Shown here in pieces: positions 22,001 to 32,684 of a stretch of 64,000 bases of DNA (the stretch's first letter is position 1; every line of letters starts with the position of its first letter). The position numbers and the translations under genes were made by a program. The stretch comes from Gracilaria domingensis (taxonomy: Eukaryota > Rhodophyta > Florideophyceae > Gracilariales > Gracilariaceae). A model generated the notes under the pieces. The model was not told the DNA's origin. It made no database searches and saw only the letters and a list, made by a program, of their open reading frames with translations. The stretch covers positions 1-64,000 of the forward strand of contig VCMS01000125.1 of assembly GCA_022539475.1 (NCBI GenBank), written 5' to 3'.

Positions 22001-23063
22001 GCACCTCAAGCCGAATGACGCAGACGAGTGTGTCTACACCGGGATCATACTAGGTTTCTTGGTTATCATTGCTCTGTATGTTGACGACTTGCTGATTGCG
22101 AGTCCGAGCATGAAAACCGTGGAACGTGTGAAGGCAGAGCTGTCAAGTCGTTTCCGCATGAAGGACCTCAAAGAAGCTCGCATGGTTCTTGGATTTGAAA
22201 TCCATCCAGACAGAACCACGCGAGAGCTGTACTTGACTCAGTCAGCGTACACGAACAAGGTCCTGGAACGATTTGGCATGCAGCTGTCGAAACCCGTTGA
22301 CACTCCTATGGAGTGCGGTGTGGACTTGTCTGTTGAGGAGGAAGTGCTCACGCATGTACCATATCGTCAGGCGATTGGCTGCCTCATGTATCTGTCTGTG
22401 GGAACTCGTCCAGACATCTCATATGCTGTGGCTAAGCTGGCCAAGTATGTTGAGAAGCCGGGAAACACTCACTGGAAGGCGGTCAAGCGTGTTCTTCGCT
22501 ACCTCAATGGCACTACCACGTTCGGGTTGACGTATGGCTCCAGCACCGATTTGCAACTGCACGGCTATGTGGACTCTGACTGGGCTGGCGATGTTGCCAA
22601 CCGCAATTCCACTAGTGGATACTTGTTCATGATGTGCGGTGGTGCTGTGTCGTGGTCGTCTCGTCAACAGGAGGTAGTTGCTTTGTCGAGTGCAGAGGCT
22701 GAGTACGTGAGCTTGTGCTCTGGCACCAAGGAGGCGATCTGGCTTAGGCGACTTTGGAACGGCATTGGCAGTGTGATTGGCATGGAAGCAGAGGGGTCTG
22801 TAAAGCTGCTGGTTGAACCAACTCCCATGTATGTTGACAACCAGGGCAGCATTGACCTTGCTCGAAATGGAGTGGTGAACAGGCGAACCAAGCATATTGA
22901 AATTCGGTTCCACTTTACTCGAGAGGCTCTGCAGGCCAAGTCGATAGTGCTGTTCTACTGCCCGACGGATTCCATGGTTGCCGACATGCTGAATAAGCCG
23001 CTTGCGCGAGTGAAGCACGAGAGGTTCCGCGAAGCCGGTGGTGTGATTCACATAGAAGTTTAA
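19026..23063 (+). CDS. Intact gag-pol polyprotein of copia-A A2 (1345 aa)
   Basis: A single uninterrupted frame for the whole replication machinery of a Ty1/copia element. The start is at MDSFSGLK, conserved in every copia-A copy. Domain order: Gag (1-~200) with CCHC knuckle C216-C219-H224-C229; aspartic protease D285-S286-G287; GAG-pre-integrase around HARMAH (417-422); integrase with D482, D555 and E591; an acidic Ser/Thr/Asp-rich linker (710-800); RT with AFLNGDLDE (935-943) and YVDD (1018-1021); RNase H with DSDWAGD and SSAEAEY towards the C-terminus. Length and order are normal for copia. No catalytic residue appears lost, so this copy could be active or supply proteins to defective relatives. 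No separate Gag stop is visible. Confidence 0.95.
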   Translation: MDSFSGLKIEKLGEDNFHTWKQKIQYVLALKDLKNHLTTSAPTDEEELVKWQIRDERARAIIGLTLADEHLDHIRDIETAADAWKAICNVFQRKTLLNRINARRAFYSVKMREDEKMLQFINRVRHLASDLKSMDVNVEEEDIAMAALCGLPDRFEHLIVAIDTTIGDRELTTEFVKSRLLQEEQRMSDRAKEESGGDAALLGRQFRRKSLKSGVCYYCGIKGHIQKNCFKKQRDGANKDQIDAAHPSVHTALNDEQGTGGSDSDFVCLIANGADKATNSDWIVDSGATAHMTYDDSMFQTYETKVSSGVSIGNDSKLQSVGHGSVELDLTVEGSRRKCKLKQVVHVPNLRYHLLSVSQICDLGCTVVFDKEKICVYKGSKVVAVGRRVKDLYYLCTAADQFTDTDSALVSDLSLWHARMAHVNVEGIKQMARNGVVSGLNVDVAQKLDVCGSCVVGKATRAPTPKQGGERAEHVLDLVHSDISGPVNVKSLGGSHYFVTFIDDHSRYCFLYMLKTKDEVFRMFIKWLRFVENQMGRKVLTITARKSVLRALRTDNGGEYLSNRFSEKLEQYRIEHQRTVPYNPQQNGLAERFNRTLMDLVRSMLHHKNVPKSFWAEALNVSVYVRNRVTCKALPSDVTPFELWHGQKPDLSNLRVFGSRCWYKVVDHKLKKLEERAVEAIFIGYTSGSHGYKLWDSQKKKVIVSRDVRFDERSATESDEHSEHEDYADIDLVDKSGAAEAPTSDTSADHSEDDPSAPASHENTTNASTDDDTTPVPQDEPEVTETQPLRRSTRQRKTPSSWWRGASAFLTASDDDTPSSYGDAVSRPDSEAWKKAMKSEYESLMEQDTWDLVPRPADSNVISSKWVYVQKYEASSSGEPTVRYKARVVARGFLQIEGVDFSETYAPVVKFTSIRTILSVTAVRDFHLHQMDVKTAFLNGDLDETVYMEQPMGFTQQGKEDLVCRLKKAIYGLRQAPRQWHAKIYAFLVGDMHLKPNDADECVYTGIILGFLVIIALYVDDLLIASPSMKTVERVKAELSSRFRMKDLKEARMVLGFEIHPDRTTRELYLTQSAYTNKVLERFGMQLSKPVDTPMECGVDLSVEEEVLTHVPYRQAIGCLMYLSVGTRPDISYAVAKLAKYVEKPGNTHWKAVKRVLRYLNGTTTFGLTYGSSTDLQLHGYVDSDWAGDVANRNSTSGYLFMMCGGAVSWSSRQQEVVALSSAEAEYVSLCSGTKEAIWLRRLWNGIGSVIGMEAEGSVKLLVEPTPMYVDNQGSIDLARNGVVNRRTKHIEIRFHFTREALQAKSIVLFYCPTDSMVADMLNKPLARVKHERFREAGGVIHIEV

Positions 23064-23073
23064 AGTCAGTGAC

Positions 23074-23083
23074 AGAGGGGGGG
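23074..23083 (+). other. Polypurine tract of A2
   Basis: AGAGGGGGGG lies 10 bp after the gag-pol stop and directly before TGTTGG of the 3' LTR; the expected plus-strand primer site. Confidence 0.8.
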
Positions 23084-23868
23084 TGTTGGATGTTGACCCT
23101 GTGCTGCCACTGAAAACCAAAAGTGCTGGGGAGCATGGGCTGTTTTGGAGGGTGCCGTTGGAAAAGCGCATATGCGCCTCTGCGCAAACTCAACGTGAAA
23201 CGGGCTTCTGATTGGCTACTGCAAATGGTCATATGCATTGTGGTTCGTACAAGTGTTGTGGCGCTAATGGGTTGTTTCGGGGGTACACGTGTGTAGCTAA
23301 TACACTGGGCATGCTGTACATGATGCACAGGGTACACACGTATGTACGTGGACATGTAGGACAGCTTGATGTGACTTTGGCACTATGGTGAAGAGTAGAT
23401 GCGCTGTCAAGAGGTTTACACTGTGGTATTGTTGATACGTAGGACTTGGAGTGAATTTGTGGTGACGTGTTAGTTGGTGAGCTTGTACGTAACTGTTATG
23501 GTGGCGTGTACGGATTACAGTGTGTTGGCACTATGTGAATCTGTGCATGGTCATGGTTATGTGTAGGCACGTAACTTGATGTGCACGGTTGTGCACTGTT
23601 GTGCGTTGTTGTGCTTTGTTGTTGTAAGCTGTCATGATAGTGTGGCAGTGTTACCATGTTATGTTAGAAGATGATTGGTAGTATTGAGTGTCTCTAGCTA
23701 GTGGTTTAGGTACTGCTTGGAGTTGGAGTTGTGCGATGGTTGCGCAAAGTAGTTCTATATAAGCGGTGACTCGAGCGCCTCCAAGTAAATTCCGAGCGAG
23801 AGCTGGCGAACTTCCCTTCATTCCCCTATCCTTTCTTCAACCTTCCCTTTCAGCTTCAACCTCTATCA
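23084..23868 (+). repeat. 3' LTR of A2 (785 bp)
   Basis: TGTTGGATGTTG...CTCTATCA. It is followed immediately by the truncated LTR of A3 rather than by a duplicate of the left flank. Confidence 0.85.
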
Positions 23869-25253
23869 TTAGGTATTGCTTGGAGTTGGAGGTTTGCGAT
23901 GGTTGCGCAAAGTAGTTCTATATAGGCGGTGACTAGAGGACCTCCAAGTAAAATCCGAGCCAGAGCTGGCGAACTTCCCTTCATTCCCCCATCCTTTCTC
24001 TCAACCTTCCCTTTCCAGCTATAACCTCCATCAGGTTATGGGCCCAGCCCCGCTGACCTCTGCCGTTATCGTTCGTCTATCGCCGCTCTCCCTCACCGCC
24101 GTTCACCCGCTTCGCTGTTTTCCTTTCTCGTTCTCTTCGTCGTTGCGTCGGGTGTGTTGACCGTGTTGTTGGTTGGTGTTGATCTTCTCCTTTCGGTCTT
24201 GCGTTCCTCCCTGAGGGCGTTGTGGTGGTAGTGGTTCGCGGTTGATTCTGTATCGTTATTGTGTTTGGGCGCTCGTTGTTGCCCGTGTTGTCGATCGCTA
24301 TCCGTTTCGTTTGGTCTCCCTCTGTCGTTATTGTTGGGATCCCCGCGTCGTGTTGCGGGTTCTGATCCGAGAGGTTGAGGACCATTTGTTGTTGAAGTCT
24401 GTGCGCTGCCTGCGTGCTCAGCAGTTGTTGAAGTCTGTGCACTGTGTGTGCTCAGCGTTTGGTGTTGTCATCTGAGGTCCAGCGACAAGCGGTTGATCCG
24501 AGCAATCGGGGACGTTAGTCTGGCTGCTTGAACCAAAGCGGACGTGCTGTCTAGCGGGCTCCCACCGGTCCTTCGGGGCGGACAACGGTGTCGGTCGGAA
24601 GACCTGCTAGTACCGCGAGTTCTGAAGTGGACGGGGTGCCGTGACGCACTGTTGGACTTGGGTGGCTCACCTTTGTTGTTGTTGACCTGACTTTGTGTCG
24701 GGTTCTTGATCTGTGGTGAAGGCAAACCGAAACGAGCTTTTGATCCGTGCAACCTTGGTTGAGCGGGGAGGCGACGTACCGAAGGCTGACCTCCTTTTCA
24801 GGATCAGGCCGCGTGTGGGCATTATTGTCTGCTCGTTAGGAGCGTACCTTGGTTTGTCATAGTAGCTGCAGTTTCGAGGTCGCGCAAGTTCTTGCAAGAG
24901 GCCAGATTGCGTTAAGTGGTGAAGACATATCTTTGGTCATTAACCATCCTTTGGACGCCTCGTAGAGAGCAACGCGCCTTCTCCTGGAGCGCAGGAGGAG
25001 GTAGACTGCAGAAGTCGTTTGCTACCCGGAGGGTCTCCGGGGGTGAGGGGTCCGATCCCCTAGGGTACTGGGAATTTAGTTCCTGCCAGTGGTCCCGACT
25101 ATTGAAGTTTTTGTTGTTGTTGTTGTTGTTGTTTGCCGTTGTTGTTGTTTGCAGTTGTTGTTGTTTGCTGCTGTTGTTTGCTGTCGTTGTTTGCCATTGC
25201 TGTCTACCTGCCACCGCCGTATTTGATTTGCTCCCCTGTTCCCTTCTTACAAC
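23869..25253 (+). mobile_element. A3: truncated 5' LTR, PBS and leader
   Basis: 23869-24033 is only the last 165 bp of a copia-A LTR (TATATAGG in place of the TATA box, ending CTCCATCA). The PBS is at 24034-24049 and the copia-A leader runs to the ATG. The leader repeats the CCCGGAGG/CTCCGGG stem near 25025 and a GTT-rich tract near 25110-25180. The LTR start was lost at the A2 junction. Confidence 0.8.
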
Positions 25254-26595
25254 ATGGATTCGTTCAGTGCGCTCAAGATCGAGAAGTTGGGTGAGGATAA
25301 CTTCCACACCTGGAAGCAGAAGATTCAGTACGTACTTGCACTGAAAGACCTCAAGAACCATCTCACCACTTCTGCACCCACGGATGAAGAGGAACTGGTA
25401 AAGTGGCAAATCCGCGACGAAAGGGCTAGAGCGATCATTGAACTCACGCTTGCCGACGAGCACTTGGATCACATTCGAGACATCGAGACTGCTGCTGACG
25501 CATGGAAGGCCATTTGCAATGTGTTTCAACGTAAGACTCTTCTTAACCGAATCAACGCTAGACGTGCTTTCTACTCTGTCAAAATGCGCGAGGACGAGAA
25601 GATGTTGCAATTCATCAATCGTGTTCGGCACTTGGCCTCCGACCTCAAGAGTATGGATGTCAACGTTGAAGAAGAGGACATTGCTATGGCTGCTCTATGT
25701 GGACTTCCGGATCGTTTTGAGCACCTCATTGTTGCAATTGACACCACGATCGGAGATCGCGAACTCACTATGGAGTTTGTGAAGAGCCGTTTATTGCAAG
25801 AAGAGCAACGTATGAGTGATCGTGCCAAGGAGGAGTCCGGTAGTGATGCAGCACTCGTGGGACGCCAGTTTCGTAGGAAGTCATTGAAGTCGGGGGTGTG
25901 TTACTATTGTGGCATAAAGGGTCATATCCAGAAGAACTGTTTCAAGAAGCAACGTGATGGGGCTAACAAGGATCAGATCGATGCTGCTCACCCAAGTGTA
26001 CATACCGCGCTCAACGATGAGCAAGGTACGGGCGGCAGCGATTCTGACTTTGTATGCCTCATTGCAAATGGTGCCGACAAGGCCACTAACAGTGACTTGA
26101 TTGTTGACTCTGGAGCTACTGCGCACATGACTTATGATGACTCAATGTTCCAAACGTACGAGACAAAGGTGTCTTCGGCTGTGAGTATCGGCAATGATTC
26201 CAAGTTGCAGTCCGTTGGTCACGGAAGTGTGGAGCTCGATCTGACAGTTGAAGGGTCCAGACGTAAGTGCAAGTTGAAACAGGTGATACACGTGCCCAAC
26301 TTACGGTACCACTTGTTGTCTGTGTCACAGATTTGTGATCTGGGCTGCACGGTAGTGTTTGACAAAGAAAAGGTATGTGTGTACAAGGGGTCAAAAGTGG
26401 TTGCCGTCGGGCGACGCGTCAAAGACCTGTACTACCTTTGCACTGCTGCAGAACAGCTCACGGACACGGACAGTGCGCTGGTGTCAGACTTCTCTCTTTG
26501 GCACGCTCGAATGGCTCGTGTGAATGTGGAAGGCATCAAGCAGATGGCTCGAAACGGTGTTGTGTCAGGTCTGAATGTAGATGTGGCTCAGAAGG
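25254..26595 (+). pseudogene. 5' part of copia-A A3 gag-pol (about 447 codons)
   Basis: Open from ATG 25254 (MDSFSALK) through Gag, zinc knuckle, protease (IVDSGATAHM) and GAG-pre-integrase, ending at NVDVAQK. There it is cut by the inverted LTR of A4 at 26596, and the frame runs on meaninglessly into antisense LTR to about 26816. Integrase, RT and RNase H are missing. What remains is a Gag-protease fragment with almost the sequence of A2. Confidence 0.85.
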
Positions 26596-27393
26596 TGATG
26601 GAGTTTATAGCTGGAAAGGGAAGGTTGAGAGAAAGGATGTGGGGAATGAAAGGAAGTTCGCCAGCTCTGGCTCGGAATTTACTTGGAGGTGCTCGAGTCA
26701 CCGCTTATATAGAACTACTTTGCGCAACCATCGCAAACCTCCAACTCCAAGCAATGCCTAAACCACTAGCTAGAGACACTCAATACTACCAATCATCTTC
26801 TAACATAACATGGTAACACTCCCACACTATCATGGCAGCTTACAACAACAAAGCACAACAGTGCACAACAGTGCACAACAACTTACGTGCCTACACATAA
26901 CCATGACCATGCACACATTCACATAGTGCCAACACACTGTAATCCCTACACGACACCATAACAGTTACGTACAGGCTCAACAACAGCAACTCACCACAAT
27001 CTCACTCCAAGTCCTACGTCACCAACAACACCACACTGTAATCCTCTTGACACTGCATCAACTCTTCACCATAGTGCCCAAGTTACACCAAGCTGTCCTA
27101 CATGTCCACATACATACGTGTGTACTCTGTGCATCATGTACAGTATGCCCAGTGTACTAGCTACACACGTGTACCCCGGAAACAACCCATTAGCGCCACA
27201 ACACTTGTACGAACCACAATGCATATGACCATTTGCAGTAGCCAATCAGAAGCCCGTTTCACGTTGAGTTTGCGCAGAGGCGCATATGCGCTTTTCCAAC
27301 GACACCCTCCAAAACAGCCCATGCTCTCCAGCACTTTTGGTTTTCAGTGACAGCAATGGGTCAACATCCAACACCCCCCCTCTGTCACTGACT

Positions 27394-30300
27394 TCAAACT
27401 TCTATGTGGATCACTCCACCGGCTTCGCGGAACCTCTCGTGCTTCACTCGCGCAAGTGGCTTATTCAGCATGTCGGCAACCATGGAATCTGTCGGGCAGT
27501 AGAACAGTACAATCGACTTGGCCTGCAGAGCTTCTCGAGTGAAGTGGAACCGAATCTCAATGTGTTTGGTTCTCCTGTTTACCACTCCATTTCGAGCAAG
27601 TTCAATGCTGCCCTGGTTGTCAACATACATGGGAGTTGGTTCAACCAGCAGCTTTACAGACCCCTCTGCTTCCATGCCAATCACACTGCCAATGCCGTTC
27701 CAAAGTCGCCTAAGCCAGATCGCCTCCTTGGTGCCAGAGCACAAGCTCACGTACTCAGCCTCCGCACTCGACAGAGCAACTACCTCCTGTTGACGAGACG
27801 ACCACGACACAGCACCACCGCACATCATGAACAAGTATCCACTAGTGGAATTGCGGTTGGCAACATCGCCAGCCCCGTCAGAGTCCACATAGCCGTGCAG
27901 TTGCAAATCGGTGCTGGAGCCATACGTCAACCCGAACGTGGTAGTGCCATTGAGGTAGCGAAGAACACGCTTGACCGCCTTCCAGTGAGTGTTTCCCGGC
28001 TTCTCAACATACTTGGCCAGCTTAGCCACAGCATATGAGATGTCTGGACGAGTTCCCACAGACAGATAAATGAGGCAGCCAATCGCCTGACGATACGGTA
28101 CATGCGTGAGCACTTCCTCGTCAACAGACAAGTCCACACCGCACTCCATAGGAGTGTCAACGGGTTTCGACAGCTGCATGCCAAATCGTTCCAGGACCTT
28201 GTTCGTGTACGCTGACTGAGTCAAGTACAGCTCTCGCGTGGTTCTGTCTGGATGGATTTCAAATCCAAGAACCATGCGAGCTTCTTTGAGGTCCTTCATG
28301 CGGAAACGACTTGACAGCTCTGCCTTCACACGTTCCACGGTTTTCATGCTCGGACTCGCAATCAGCAAGTCATCTGCATACAGAGCAATGATAACCAAGA
28401 AACCCAGTATGATCCCGGTGTAGACACACTCGTCTGCGTCATTCGGCTTGAGGTGCATTTCACCAACAAGGAAGGCGTATATCTTGGCGTGCCACTGTCT
28501 TGGTGCTTGTCTAAGCCCATAGATTGCTTTCTTCAATCGGCACACCAAGTCCTCCTTTCCCTGGTGTGTGAACCCCATTGGCTGCTCCATGTACACTGTC
28601 TCGTCAAGGTCACCGTTCAGAAAGGCAGTCTTCACGTCCATCTGGTGCAAGTGAAAGTTTCGTACGGCAGTCACAGAAATGATCATTCTGATGGATGTGA
28701 ACTTCACCACAGGTGCATAAGTCTCTGAGAAGTCCACACCCTCGATCTGCAGGAAGCCTCTTGCAACCACACGAGCCTTGTAACGCACTGTCGGTTCACC
28801 AGATGACGAAGCCTCATACTTCTGCACATACACCCACTTGGACGAAATCACGTTGCTGTCTGCTGGCCTTGGCACTAGATCCCACGTGTCGTGCTCCATC
28901 AACGATTGATACTCACTTTTCATCGCCTTCTTCCAAGCTTCGGAATCAGGACGTGACACTGCGTCACCGTACGACGAAGGAGTATCATCACTGGCTGTAA
29001 GCAAAGCACTGGCACCACGCCACCATGAGGATGTCGTCTTTCTCTGACGTGTGGATCTACGAAGGGGCTGCGTCTCTGTCACTCCCGGCTCATCATGTGT
29101 GTCTGGTGTGGTGTATTCATCCGTACTGGCATTTGTGGTACTCTCGTGAGAGGCTGGTGCAGAAGGGTCATCTTCAGAATCATCGGTGGATGTGTCAGAG
29201 GTTGAGGCTTCAGCAGCTCCCGATTTGTCGACCAAGTCGATATCCGCATAGTCCTCGTGTTCAGAGTGCTGGTCACTTTCAGTTCCAGAGCACTCGTCAA
29301 ACCTCACATCTCGTGACACAATCACCTTCTTCTTCTGGCTGTCCCACAACTTGTATCCGTGGGAGCCTGAAGTGTACCCAATGAAGATGGCTTCCACTGC
29401 GCGCTCTTCCAGCTTCTTCAACTTGTGATCAACCACCATGTACCAGCAACGGCTACCAAACACACGCAGATTGCTCAGATCAGGCTTCTGTCCATGCCAC
29501 AGCTCAAACGGAGTCACGTCACTCGGAAGCGCTTTGCAGGTCACTCTGTTGCGCACATACACAGAAACATTCAGAGCCTCAGCCCAAAAGCTTTTTGGCA
29601 CATTCTTGTGATGCAACATCGACCTGACCAAGTCCATGAGTGTGCGATTGAACCTCTCGGCAAGCCCGTTTTGCTGTGGATTGTAAGGCACAGTTCGCTG
29701 ATGCTCAATACCGTACTGCTCCAGTTTCTCGGAGAACCGATTGGACAGGTACTCACCACCGTTGTCTGTGCGCAAAGCACGCAGCACACTTTTACGAGCA
29801 GTGATGGTAAGCACCTTCCTGCCCATCTGGTTCTCCACAAACCTGAGCCACTTGATGAACATCCGGAACACCTCATCCTTCGTCTTGAGCATGTACAGAA
29901 AGCAGTAACGCCTGTGGTCATCGATGAATGTGACAAAGTAGTGCGAGCCTCCCAAAGACTTCACGTTCACTGGACCCGAAATATCAGAGTGTACCAGGTC
30001 CAGTACGTGTTCACCTCGTTCCCCCCCTTGCTTGAGAGTCGGAGCACGGGTTGCTTTGCCCACTACACATGAGCCACACACATCCACCTTCTGAGCCACA
30101 TCCACATTCAGACCTGACACAACGCCATTTCGAGCCATCTGCTTGATGCCTTCCACATTCACATGAGCCATTCGAGCATGCCAAAGAGACAAGTCTGACA
30201 CAAGCGCACTGTCCGTGTCCGTGAGCTGATCTGCAGCAGTGCAAAGGTAGTACAGGTCTTTGACGCGTCGCCCAACGGCAACCACTTTTGACCCCTTGTA

Positions 30301-31428
30301 CACACATACCTTTTCTTTGTCAAACACTACCGTGCAGCCCAGATCACAAATCTGTGACACAGACAACAAGTGGTACCGTAAGTTGGGCACGTGTACCACC
30401 TGTTTCAACTTGCACTTACGTCTGGACCCTTCAACTGTCAGATCGAGCTCTACACTTCCGTGACCAACAGACTGCAACTTGGAATCATTGCCGATACTCA
30501 CAGCCGAAGACACCTTTGTCTCGTACGTTTGGAACATTGAGTCATCATAAGTCATGTGCGCAGTAGCTCCAGAGTCAACAATCCAGTCACTGTTAGTGGC
30601 CTTGTTGGCACCATTTGCAATGAGGCATACAAAGTCAGAATCGCTGCCGCCCGTACCTTGCTCATCGTTGAGCGCCGTATGTACATTTGGGTGAGCAGCA
30701 TCGATCTGATCCTCGTTAGCCCCATCACGTTGCTTCTTGAAACAGTTCTTCTGGATATGACCCTTTATGTCACAATAGTAACACACAACCGACTTCAATG
30801 ACTTCCTACGAAACTGGCGTCCCACGAGTGCTGCATCACCACCGGACTCCTCCTTGGCACGATCACTCATACGTTGCTCTTCTTGCAACAAACGGCTCTT
30901 CACAAACTCCATGGTGAGTTCGCGATCTCCGATCGTGGTGTCAATTGCAACAATGAGGTGCTCAAAACGTTCCGGAAGTCCACATAGAGCGGCGATGGCA
31001 ATGTCCTCTTCTTCAACGTTGACGTCCATACTCTTGAGGTCGGAGGCCAAGTGCCGAACACGATTGATGAATTGTAACATCTTCTCGTCCTCGCGCATCT
31101 TGACAGAGTAGAAGGCACGTCTGGCGTTGATTCGGTTCAGAAGAGTCTTGCGTTGGAACACATTGCAGATGGCCTTCCATGCGTCAGCAGCAGTGTCAAT
31201 GTCACGAATGTGATCCAAGTGCTCGTCGGCAAGCGTGAGTCCAATGATCGCTCTAGCCCTTTCGTCTCGGATTTGCCATTTCGCCAGTTCCCCTTCATCG
31301 GTGGAGGCAGAAGTGCTGAGATGGTTCTTGAGGTCTTTCAGTGCAAGTACGTACTGAATCTTCTGCTTCCAGGTGTGGAAGTTATCCTCACCCAACTTCT
31401 CGATCTTGAGCCCACTGAACGAATCCAT
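27394..31428 (-). CDS. Open gag-pol polyprotein of copia-A A4 (1344 aa)
   Basis: Unbroken frame from ATG 31428 (MDSFSGLK) with the same domain order as the copy at 19026: Gag and CCHC knuckle, DSGA protease, integrase (HSDISGP, TDNGGEY, NGLAERFNR), RT and RNase H. Two conserved positions differ: the RT box reads YADD instead of YVDD, and an RNase H block reads DSDGAGD instead of DSDWAGD. YADD keeps both catalytic aspartates. The Trp-to-Gly change could reduce RNase H function. It is open but perhaps weakened. Confidence 0.92.
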   Translation of the reverse strand: MDSFSGLKIEKLGEDNFHTWKQKIQYVLALKDLKNHLSTSASTDEGELAKWQIRDERARAIIGLTLADEHLDHIRDIDTAADAWKAICNVFQRKTLLNRINARRAFYSVKMREDEKMLQFINRVRHLASDLKSMDVNVEEEDIAIAALCGLPERFEHLIVAIDTTIGDRELTMEFVKSRLLQEEQRMSDRAKEESGGDAALVGRQFRRKSLKSVVCYYCDIKGHIQKNCFKKQRDGANEDQIDAAHPNVHTALNDEQGTGGSDSDFVCLIANGANKATNSDWIVDSGATAHMTYDDSMFQTYETKVSSAVSIGNDSKLQSVGHGSVELDLTVEGSRRKCKLKQVVHVPNLRYHLLSVSQICDLGCTVVFDKEKVCVYKGSKVVAVGRRVKDLYYLCTAADQLTDTDSALVSDLSLWHARMAHVNVEGIKQMARNGVVSGLNVDVAQKVDVCGSCVVGKATRAPTLKQGGERGEHVLDLVHSDISGPVNVKSLGGSHYFVTFIDDHRRYCFLYMLKTKDEVFRMFIKWLRFVENQMGRKVLTITARKSVLRALRTDNGGEYLSNRFSEKLEQYGIEHQRTVPYNPQQNGLAERFNRTLMDLVRSMLHHKNVPKSFWAEALNVSVYVRNRVTCKALPSDVTPFELWHGQKPDLSNLRVFGSRCWYMVVDHKLKKLEERAVEAIFIGYTSGSHGYKLWDSQKKKVIVSRDVRFDECSGTESDQHSEHEDYADIDLVDKSGAAEASTSDTSTDDSEDDPSAPASHESTTNASTDEYTTPDTHDEPGVTETQPLRRSTRQRKTTSSWWRGASALLTASDDTPSSYGDAVSRPDSEAWKKAMKSEYQSLMEHDTWDLVPRPADSNVISSKWVYVQKYEASSSGEPTVRYKARVVARGFLQIEGVDFSETYAPVVKFTSIRMIISVTAVRNFHLHQMDVKTAFLNGDLDETVYMEQPMGFTHQGKEDLVCRLKKAIYGLRQAPRQWHAKIYAFLVGEMHLKPNDADECVYTGIILGFLVIIALYADDLLIASPSMKTVERVKAELSSRFRMKDLKEARMVLGFEIHPDRTTRELYLTQSAYTNKVLERFGMQLSKPVDTPMECGVDLSVDEEVLTHVPYRQAIGCLIYLSVGTRPDISYAVAKLAKYVEKPGNTHWKAVKRVLRYLNGTTTFGLTYGSSTDLQLHGYVDSDGAGDVANRNSTSGYLFMMCGGAVSWSSRQQEVVALSSAEAEYVSLCSGTKEAIWLRRLWNGIGSVIGMEAEGSVKLLVEPTPMYVDNQGSIELARNGVVNRRTKHIEIRFHFTREALQAKSIVLFYCPTDSMVADMLNKPLARVKHERFREAGGVIHIEV

Positions 31429-32684
31429 GTTGTCAGAAGGAAACAGGGGAGCAAATCAAATACGGCGGTGGCGGGTAGACAGCAACGGCAAACAACGACA
31501 GCAAACAACGACAGCAAACAACAGCAGTAAACAACAGCAGCAAACAACAGCAGCAGACAACAGCAGCAAACAACAACAACTGCAAACAACAACAACGGCA
31601 AACAACAGCAGCAAACAACAATAACAGCAAACAACAACAACGGCAAACAACAACAACAAAAACTTCAATAGTCGGGACCAGTGGCAGGAACTAAATTCCC
31701 AGTACCCTAGGGGATCGGACCCCTCACCCCCGGAGACCCTCCGGGTAGGAAACGACTTCTGCAGTCTACCTCCTCCTGCGTTCCAGGAGAAGGCGCGTTG
31801 CTCTCTACGAGGCGTCCAAAGGATGGTTAATGACCAAAGATATGTCTTCACCACTTAACGCAATCTGGCCTCTTGCAAGAACTTGCGCGACCTCGAAACT
31901 GCAGCTACTATGACAAACCAAGGTACGCTCCTAACGAGCAGACAATAATGCCCACACGCGGCCTGATCCTGAAAAGGAGGTCAGCCTTCGGTACGTCGCC
32001 TCCCCGCTCAACCGAGGTTGCACGGATCAAAAGCTCGTTTCGGTTTGCCTTCACCAAAGATCAAGAACCCGACACAAAGTCAGGTCAACAACAACAAAGG
32101 TGAGCCACCCAAGTCCAACAGTGCGTCACGGCACCCCGTCCACTTCAGAACTCGCGGTACTACCAGGTCTTCCGACCGACACCGTTATCCGCCCCGAAGG
32201 ACCGGTGGGAGCCCGCTAGACAGCACGTCCGCTTTGGTTCAAGCCGCCAGACTAACGTCCCCGATTGCTCGAATCAACCGCTCGTCGCTGGACCTCAGAT
32301 GACAAACCCAAACGCTGAGCACACACAGTGCACAGACTTCAGCAACAAATGGTCCTCAACCTCTCGGATCAGAACCCGCAACACGAAGCGGGGATCCCAA
32401 CAATAACGACAGAGGGAGACCAAACGAAACGGATAGCGATCGACAACACGGGCAACAACGAGCGCCCAAACACAATAACGATACAGAATCAACCGCGAAC
32501 CACTACCACCACAACGCCCTCAGGGAGGAACGCAAGACCGAAAGGAGAAGATCAACACCAACCAAAAACACGGTCAACACACCCGACGCAACGACGAAAG
32601 GAGAGAGAAAGGAAAACAGCGAAGCGGGTGAACGGCGGTGAAGGAGAGCGGCGATAGACGAACGATAACGGCAGAGGTCAGCGG
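31429..32684 (-). other. Leader of A4
   Basis: Contains an A/C/G trinucleotide-rich tract (31480-31670; GTT/GCT repeats on minus) and the paired motif with AGGGG/CCCCT (31709-31724) and CCCGGAG/CTCCGGG (about 31728-31745). Here the second stem is fully complementary where other copies have a G.U pair. No gene is supported. Confidence 0.7.

Noticed and set aside
22419-23171. 250-aa antisense frames across the 3' end of copia-A (also 27286-28038, 42237-42989)
   Set aside because: They mirror the RNase H region of gag-pol and run into the LTR. Their similarity between copies is explained by the sense protein and by the youth of the copies.
26596-26816. C-terminal extension of the A3 protein (to 520 aa)
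   Set aside because: It is antisense LTR read after the A3/A4 junction, not a domain.
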